From JANWHF01 sp036276235 (GTDB lineage Bacteria > Planctomycetota > Phycisphaerae > Tepidisphaerales > Tepidisphaeraceae), in NCBI GenBank assembly GCA_036276235.1, contig DATBDZ010000261.1, positions 1 through 9,961 of the forward strand: a stretch of 9,961 nucleotides of DNA, written 5' to 3'. Shown here piece after piece: positions 6,999-9,961 of the stretch; within the stretch, counting starts at the first letter, position 1, and every line of letters starts with the position of its first letter. Under the pieces are notes generated by a model that saw nothing but the letters and a program-made list of their open reading frames with translations, searched no databases and was not told where the DNA came from. The translations under genes and the position numbers were made by a program.

Positions 6999-7026
6999 AT
7001 GCTGAATGCTGAGTGCTGAATGCTGA
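6999..7026 (+). repeat. Four-unit heptamer tandem repeat (ATGCTGA)
   Basis: Four adjoining seven-base units, ATGCTGA, ATGCTGA, GTGCTGA, ATGCTGA, start 7 bases after the binding-protein stop. Each unit contains an overlapping start-like and stop-like triplet (ATG..TGA). The last unit supplies the first ATG of the next open frame (7020). It is a different heptamer from the CAACTGG family at 1688-1808. Confidence 0.85.
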
Positions 7027-7058
7027 ATGGAAATGCCTCAGGCTCGCGAAGTTTGCGG

Positions 7059-7298
7059 ATGCTCGCGTATCGTCTCAAGGATGTTGAGGCGGCACTGCGC
7101 GCCGCGCGATTTGCCGATGCGGCCGACGAGCTGGCGCGTGCCGCGAAGCTTCAAGGTGTTTCATCGGACGAGGATTTTCTGGATGAAGCGCGGGTCCTGT
7201 TAGTGAATTCGTTGCTGGGAGACCGGGATGTGCCGCCGGATTTGATCGGCGAGATATTGGATGTAATTGCGCTGGTGGACCAGGTGTTGAGTTCGTAG
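7059..7298 (+). CDS. Small helical hypothetical protein within ABC operon
   Basis: A predicted acidic, largely helical protein of 79 residues, function unknown. It reads MLAYRLKDVEAALRAARFAD, then a helix rich in Ala, Glu and Arg (DAADELARAAKL), a short SSDED turn, LDEARVLLVNSLLG, and a C-terminal amphipathic helix (PDLIGEILDVIALVDQVL). The helix pair near 8-32 looks like a single TPR-like hairpin, but a full repeat is not present. No membrane helix or cysteine is seen. The frame is open from an ATG at 7020, but that start lies in the heptamer repeat, so the ATG at 7059 is preferred. Neither start has a clear Shine-Dalgarno site. It lies between the binding protein and the permease on the same strand, so it is probably co-transcribed. 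Whether it serves the transporter is unknown. Confidence 0.55.
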   Translation: MLAYRLKDVEAALRAARFADAADELARAAKLQGVSSDEDFLDEARVLLVNSLLGDRDVPPDLIGEILDVIALVDQVLSS

Positions 7299-7299
7299 G

Positions 7300-7315
7300 G
7301 TGTGCTTCAGCACAC
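7300..7315 (+). repeat. Small palindrome GTGTGC-TTCA-GCACAC
   Basis: A perfect six-base stem (seven if the loop is read as TC) begins two bases after the stop of the small helical protein. There is no T-run after it, so it is a poor intrinsic terminator. The element resembles dispersed GGGTGTGCt..aGCACACc repeats I remember from other environmental genomes. Confidence 0.5.
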
Positions 7316-7384
7316 GCGGTTTGAGCGTCGAACGATTTCCGCGTGGGCTAAGGCGCGTGGACGTCGCGCAGTCGACGTTGTGAA

Positions 7385-7510
7385 CCCTCTCCCCTGTACT
7401 CAGGGGAGAGGGCAGGGTGAGGGGACGGCGTGTCGCGATATGGCGCGGTTCGCAAGTTGAAGCGTTCGTCCCCTCACCCCAACCCTCTCCCCTGAGTACA
7501 GGGGAGAGGG
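7385..7510. repeat. REPIN-like inverted pair of palindromic repeats
   Basis: Two copies of one element face each other. The left copy (7385-7425) has the stem CCCTCTCCCCTG (7385-7396), loop TACT, CAGGGGAGAGGG (7401-7412), then a GGGTGAGGGGA tail. The right copy (7469-7510) is its near-exact reverse complement, with stem arms 7483-7494 and 7499-7510. The spacer is 43 bases. Each copy can fold alone (12 base pairs), or the two can pair into one hairpin of about 40 base pairs. A third, diverged copy closes the window (9926-9961). The arrangement matches REPIN/BIME doublets moved by REP-associated transposases, though no such transposase gene is in the window. It ends 18 bases before the permease ATG. 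Confidence 0.9.
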
Positions 7511-7528
7511 AGTAGATGCAGATCGAAA

Positions 7529-9301
7529 ATGTCGGTGGCTATCCCCACAACCTCCCTCGCCCCGCGAGCCTCTCGCCCGCTCTTCGCCTCATGGCGGCGG
7601 GCCAAACGGTCGCATCTTCTCTTATCGCTCTTCTTGTACATCTTCTTCGCCGTCTTCCTTTTCTGGCCGGTCATCCAGATTGTCCGCACCGGCTTTGCCG
7701 ACAAAAGTGGCGGGCTCACGCTGCAATACGTTCGGCTGATCTTCGCCGATCCCGTCCTCCTGCGCGGCTTGCTCAACGCCACGATCGTCGCCCTGCTCGT
7801 CACCGCATCAACTCTCCTGCTCTCATTGCCATTAGCGATCCTCAGCGTGCGATACGAATTTCCCGGCCGGCGGTTGCTCGGCGGGTTGCTGCTGGTGCCG
7901 CTGGTTTTGCCGCCTTTTGTGGGGGCGATTGGGATTCGGCTCGTGCTCGGGCGATACGGGCCGCTCTCGATGCTACTTGGCGCGGGCGCCGCGGGAATTG
8001 ATTGGATGGGCCACGCGCGATTCGTCGGCATCGTCATCGTCGAAACGCTGGGGCTCTATCCGATCATGCTGCTCAACATACAGGCGGCTCTGGCCAACAT
8101 CGATCCGGCGATGCAACAGGCGGCGGCGAATCTGGGCGCGGGGCGATGGACCGTCTTTCGCCGCGTGACCCTCCCGCTGATGCGGCCGGGCATCTTCGCC
8201 GGCTGCACGCTGGTGATGATCTGGAGCTTCACCGAGCTGGGAACGCCGCTCGTTTTTGATTTCCACACGATCACGCCGGTGCAGGTGTTTCACCAGATCA
8301 CCGATGTGGCATCGAATCCGCTCCCCTATGCGCTGGTGGTCGTGATGCTGCTGGCGTCGGCAGTGCTTTACATCATCGGCAAGGTGATCCTCGGCCGCCC
8401 GTTTGATTCTGCTACAACCAAGGCATCCATAGGAATGACAGCCAAACCGCTGCGTGGCTACAAGGGTTTGCTCGCAACCGCCGCGCTGGCCGTCGTCTTT
8501 CTGCTGGCGGTGCTGCCGCACCTTTCGGTGGTTCTCACCAGCTTGTCTGCCACCGGCGCCTGGTATAAATCGATCCTCCCGACCCACTGGACGCTGGCCC
8601 ATTACCGCGATGCGCTGATTGACGACATGGCGACGCGCAGCATCCTCAATTCGATCGGCTACGCCGCCGCCGCGATGGTAGTCGCGGTCATCGTCGGGCT
8701 GAGCGCGGCGATCATCATCGAGCGCAGCGACGTACCCGGAAAAGGAATCATCGACGCCCTCTCGATGCTCCCGCTGGCGATTCCCGGACTCGTGCTCTCC
8801 TTCGGCTATCTCTCGATCAGCGTCGCGCTGCGCAACAAACACAGCGGCGAGCCGCCCTGGCTTCTCAACGTGCAGGAATTCCCCGTGCTGGTGTTGATTC
8901 TGGCTTACGCAGCGCGGCGGCTGCCGTATGTCGTGCGTTCCGCCGTCGCCGGCTTGCAGCAGACCCCGCGCGATCTGGAACTCGCCGCTGCCAATTTGGG
9001 CGCATCGCGCGGCACCGTGCTTGGCCGCATTACTGTTCCGCTGATCTTCGCCAACCTTGTTGCCGGCGCGCTGTTGGCGTTTGCCTTCGCGATGCTCGAG
9101 GTCAGCGACTCGATCATCCTCGCCCAGCGCGCCAAGTATTACCCGATCACCAAGGCGATCCTCGAGCTGACCCAGCGCCTTGGCGACGGCGTCTACATCG
9201 CCAGCGCCCTGGGCGTCTGGGCGATGGTGCTGCTGACGCTCACGATCCTGATCGCCAACTCGCTGCTGGGGAAACGGATGGGGGCGATTTTTCGCGTTTA
9301 A
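7529..9301 (+). CDS. ABC transporter permease, fused two-domain (FbpB/AfuB type)
   Basis: This 590-residue inner-membrane channel holds two homologous permease halves in one chain, as in FbpB and ThiP. A basic N-terminus (RRAKRSH) leads to the first membrane helix (about 29-52). About six helices in each half are predicted from the hydrophobic runs. The cytoplasmic EAA loops that contact the ATPase are present twice: QAAANLGAGRWTVFRRVTLP (197-216) and LAAANLGASRGTVLGRITVP (485-504), each with the conserved Gly and the [IV]-x-[LV]-P ending. A hydrophilic linker of about 20-25 residues (about 288-312) joins the halves. One such subunit would pair with two ATPase copies. The ATG at 7529 has no well-spaced Shine-Dalgarno; the nearest purine run belongs to the preceding repeat. 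Unlike its partners, it is separated from the upstream gene by about 230 bases of repeats, which may lower its expression. Confidence 0.93.
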   Translation: MSVAIPTTSLAPRASRPLFASWRRAKRSHLLLSLFLYIFFAVFLFWPVIQIVRTGFADKSGGLTLQYVRLIFADPVLLRGLLNATIVALLVTASTLLLSLPLAILSVRYEFPGRRLLGGLLLVPLVLPPFVGAIGIRLVLGRYGPLSMLLGAGAAGIDWMGHARFVGIVIVETLGLYPIMLLNIQAALANIDPAMQQAAANLGAGRWTVFRRVTLPLMRPGIFAGCTLVMIWSFTELGTPLVFDFHTITPVQVFHQITDVASNPLPYALVVVMLLASAVLYIIGKVILGRPFDSATTKASIGMTAKPLRGYKGLLATAALAVVFLLAVLPHLSVVLTSLSATGAWYKSILPTHWTLAHYRDALIDDMATRSILNSIGYAAAAMVVAVIVGLSAAIIIERSDVPGKGIIDALSMLPLAIPGLVLSFGYLSISVALRNKHSGEPPWLLNVQEFPVLVLILAYAARRLPYVVRSAVAGLQQTPRDLELAAANLGASRGTVLGRITVPLIFANLVAGALLAFAFAMLEVSDSIILAQRAKYYPITKAILELTQRLGDGVYIASALGVWAMVLLTLTILIANSLLGKRMGAIFRV

Positions 9302-9304
9302 TTC

Positions 9305-9335
9305 TTGTTTGCGATCTGCAAATAGTGGCTATGAT
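9305..9335 (+). promoter_or_regulatory. Probable promoter of the DUF3299 gene
   Basis: A TATGAT -10 box (9330-9335) lies 12 bases before the ATG at 9348. Candidate -35 boxes are TTGTTT (9305-9310, 19-base spacer) and TTGCGA (9309-9314, 15-base spacer). The predicted leader is only about 5 bases, again near-leaderless. A six-base palindrome, TGGCTA-TGAT-TAGCCA (9326-9341), overlaps the -10 and could be an operator or chance. Confidence 0.4.
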
Positions 9336-9347
9336 TAGCCATTGCCT

Positions 9348-9917
9348 ATGCCGCGTCTCAAATGGCGATTATCGACGATCATCGGGCCGAAGACCTTTTT
9401 CGCCTGCCTTCTCGTTTCGTTGATCTGGGCGTTGCTCCCTTCTGATCCGCACAAATGGGCAACGTCAACATCCGTACAAGCCGCAAATTCCGCAGGAGCC
9501 GCCACCGGTGCCGCGCGCCAGCCTCACTCGCCGCCCAAGCCTGGCGACCTTCGCCAACTGACGATCAAAGAGCTCGGCAATTTTGAGTATGACCCCGAGG
9601 ATAAGTCGGCGGCCATTCCCGCGGATGTGCGGGCGTTGGAAGGAATGAACGTCCGCCTGCAAGGCTTCATGATCCCGACCGATCAGGCCGAGGGCGTTTC
9701 GCATTTTGTGCTGGTGCCGTCACTATTCAGTTGCTGCTACGGCCAACCGCCGGGCGTGCAGCATGTGATCGAAGTCACCTGTGCAAAGGGGATGACGGTG
9801 CCGTTTGAGGTCGTCGAGATCTACGCGCAAGGAACCCTGCACGTCAAAGAAAAACGCGACGGCGGATATGTCGTGAGCCTGTTTTCGCTGGATTGCACGA
9901 GCATGAAGCGGGTGTAG
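9348..9917 (+). CDS. Membrane-anchored DUF3299 domain protein
   Basis: This 189-residue protein has an N-terminal signal anchor (about 10-31, TIIGPKTFFACLLVSLIWALL). A low-complexity Ala/Thr/Ser/Pro linker (38-65) follows, then a DUF3299 domain (about 70-189). Family marks are LTIKELGNFEYDPE, the conserved start of the fold (LEGMNVRLQGFMIPTD, 97-112), FVLVPSLFSCCYGQPPGVQH (120-139) and a C-terminal strand VVSLFSLDCTSMK. The domain should lie outside the inner membrane. Its biochemical role is unknown; the Cys129-Cys130 pair beside GQPP, and Cys145 and Cys183, could bind metal or form disulfides. Family members usually show a similar Cys plus Pro-rich turn, by memory. A TTG six bases earlier is an alternative start; ATG is preferred. 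The gene follows the permease by 46 bases and probably has its own promoter, with a palindromic repeat behind its stop. Confidence 0.82.
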   Translation: MPRLKWRLSTIIGPKTFFACLLVSLIWALLPSDPHKWATSTSVQAANSAGAATGAARQPHSPPKPGDLRQLTIKELGNFEYDPEDKSAAIPADVRALEGMNVRLQGFMIPTDQAEGVSHFVLVPSLFSCCYGQPPGVQHVIEVTCAKGMTVPFEVVEIYAQGTLHVKEKRDGGYVVSLFSLDCTSMKRV

Positions 9918-9925
9918 TTCTGACT

Positions 9926-9961
9926 CCCTCTCCCTCCCCGGGAGAGGGCCGGGGTGAGGGT
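9926..9961 (+). repeat. Third REPIN-like palindrome copy, cut by window end
   Basis: A stem CCCTCTCCC (9926-9934), loop TCCCC, GGGAGAGGG (9940-9948), and a CCGGGGTGAGGGT tail form a relative of the elements at 7385-7425 and 7469-7510. It begins 8 bases after the DUF3299 stop. No T-run is visible after the stem, so a Rho-independent terminator is not supported. Whether an inverted partner follows lies outside the window. Confidence 0.8.

Noticed and set aside
7300..7315. Rho-independent terminator after the small helical protein
   Set aside because: The stem is short and not followed by a T-run, so only a palindromic repeat is supported.
7973..8842. Long minus-strand frame opposite the permease
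   Set aside because: Its product is rich in Arg, Asp, His and Gln with no domain, and is the mirror of membrane-helix codons; the permease with two EAA loops is clearly the real gene.

Overview
The window looks like chromosomal DNA from a GC-rich bacterium, most likely a planctomycete (possibly Phycisphaerae-like). This is an inference. It rests on a YhbH-type DUF444 protein paired with a long PrkA, the start of a small 'PFRPF' protein, a DUF3299 protein, few clear Shine-Dalgarno sites, TACAAT/TATGAT boxes almost touching start codons, and many short palindromic repeats between genes. No rRNA, tRNA, CRISPR array, transposase or phage gene was seen.

Left block (about 1-3907, minus strand), in order of transcription: a PrkA-type AAA+ serine kinase (3907-1838), a 96-residue protein with two predicted membrane helices (1678-1388), a DUF444/YhbH-YeaH protein with a MIDAS-like von Willebrand A core (1207-113), and the first 27 codons of a small PFRPF-type protein running off the left edge (83-1). 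PrkA and DUF444 are known genomic partners in stress, starvation or sporulation responses. Here the pair is separated by the small membrane protein, which has a different repeat cluster on each side: a heptamer-built inverted repeat (1688-1808) and three GAAC/GTTC hairpin repeats (1282-1396). The third member of the usual trio, SpoVR, is not in the window.

Centre (3908-4374): a divergent intergenic region of about 470 bases with no supported gene. It should hold the promoters for both blocks.

Right block (4375-9917, plus strand): an ATP-binding cassette import system of the ferric-iron (Fbp/Afu) type, with ATPase (4375-5430), membrane-anchored substrate-binding protein (5427-6992, ATGA overlap with the ATPase) and a fused two-domain permease (7529-9301). 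A short helical protein of unknown function (7059-7298) and a REPIN-like inverted repeat (7385-7510) lie between the binding protein and the permease. After the permease comes a membrane-anchored DUF3299 protein (9348-9917) with a Cys-Cys motif and its own probable promoter. The window ends in a third copy of the REPIN-like repeat.

The genes belong to known families. The less ordinary features are the membrane protein inside the PrkA-DUF444 unit, near-leaderless starts, five classes of short repeat placed at gene boundaries, a large RNA-foldable inverted repeat inside a transporter operon, and DUF3299 next to a metal-type ABC importer.
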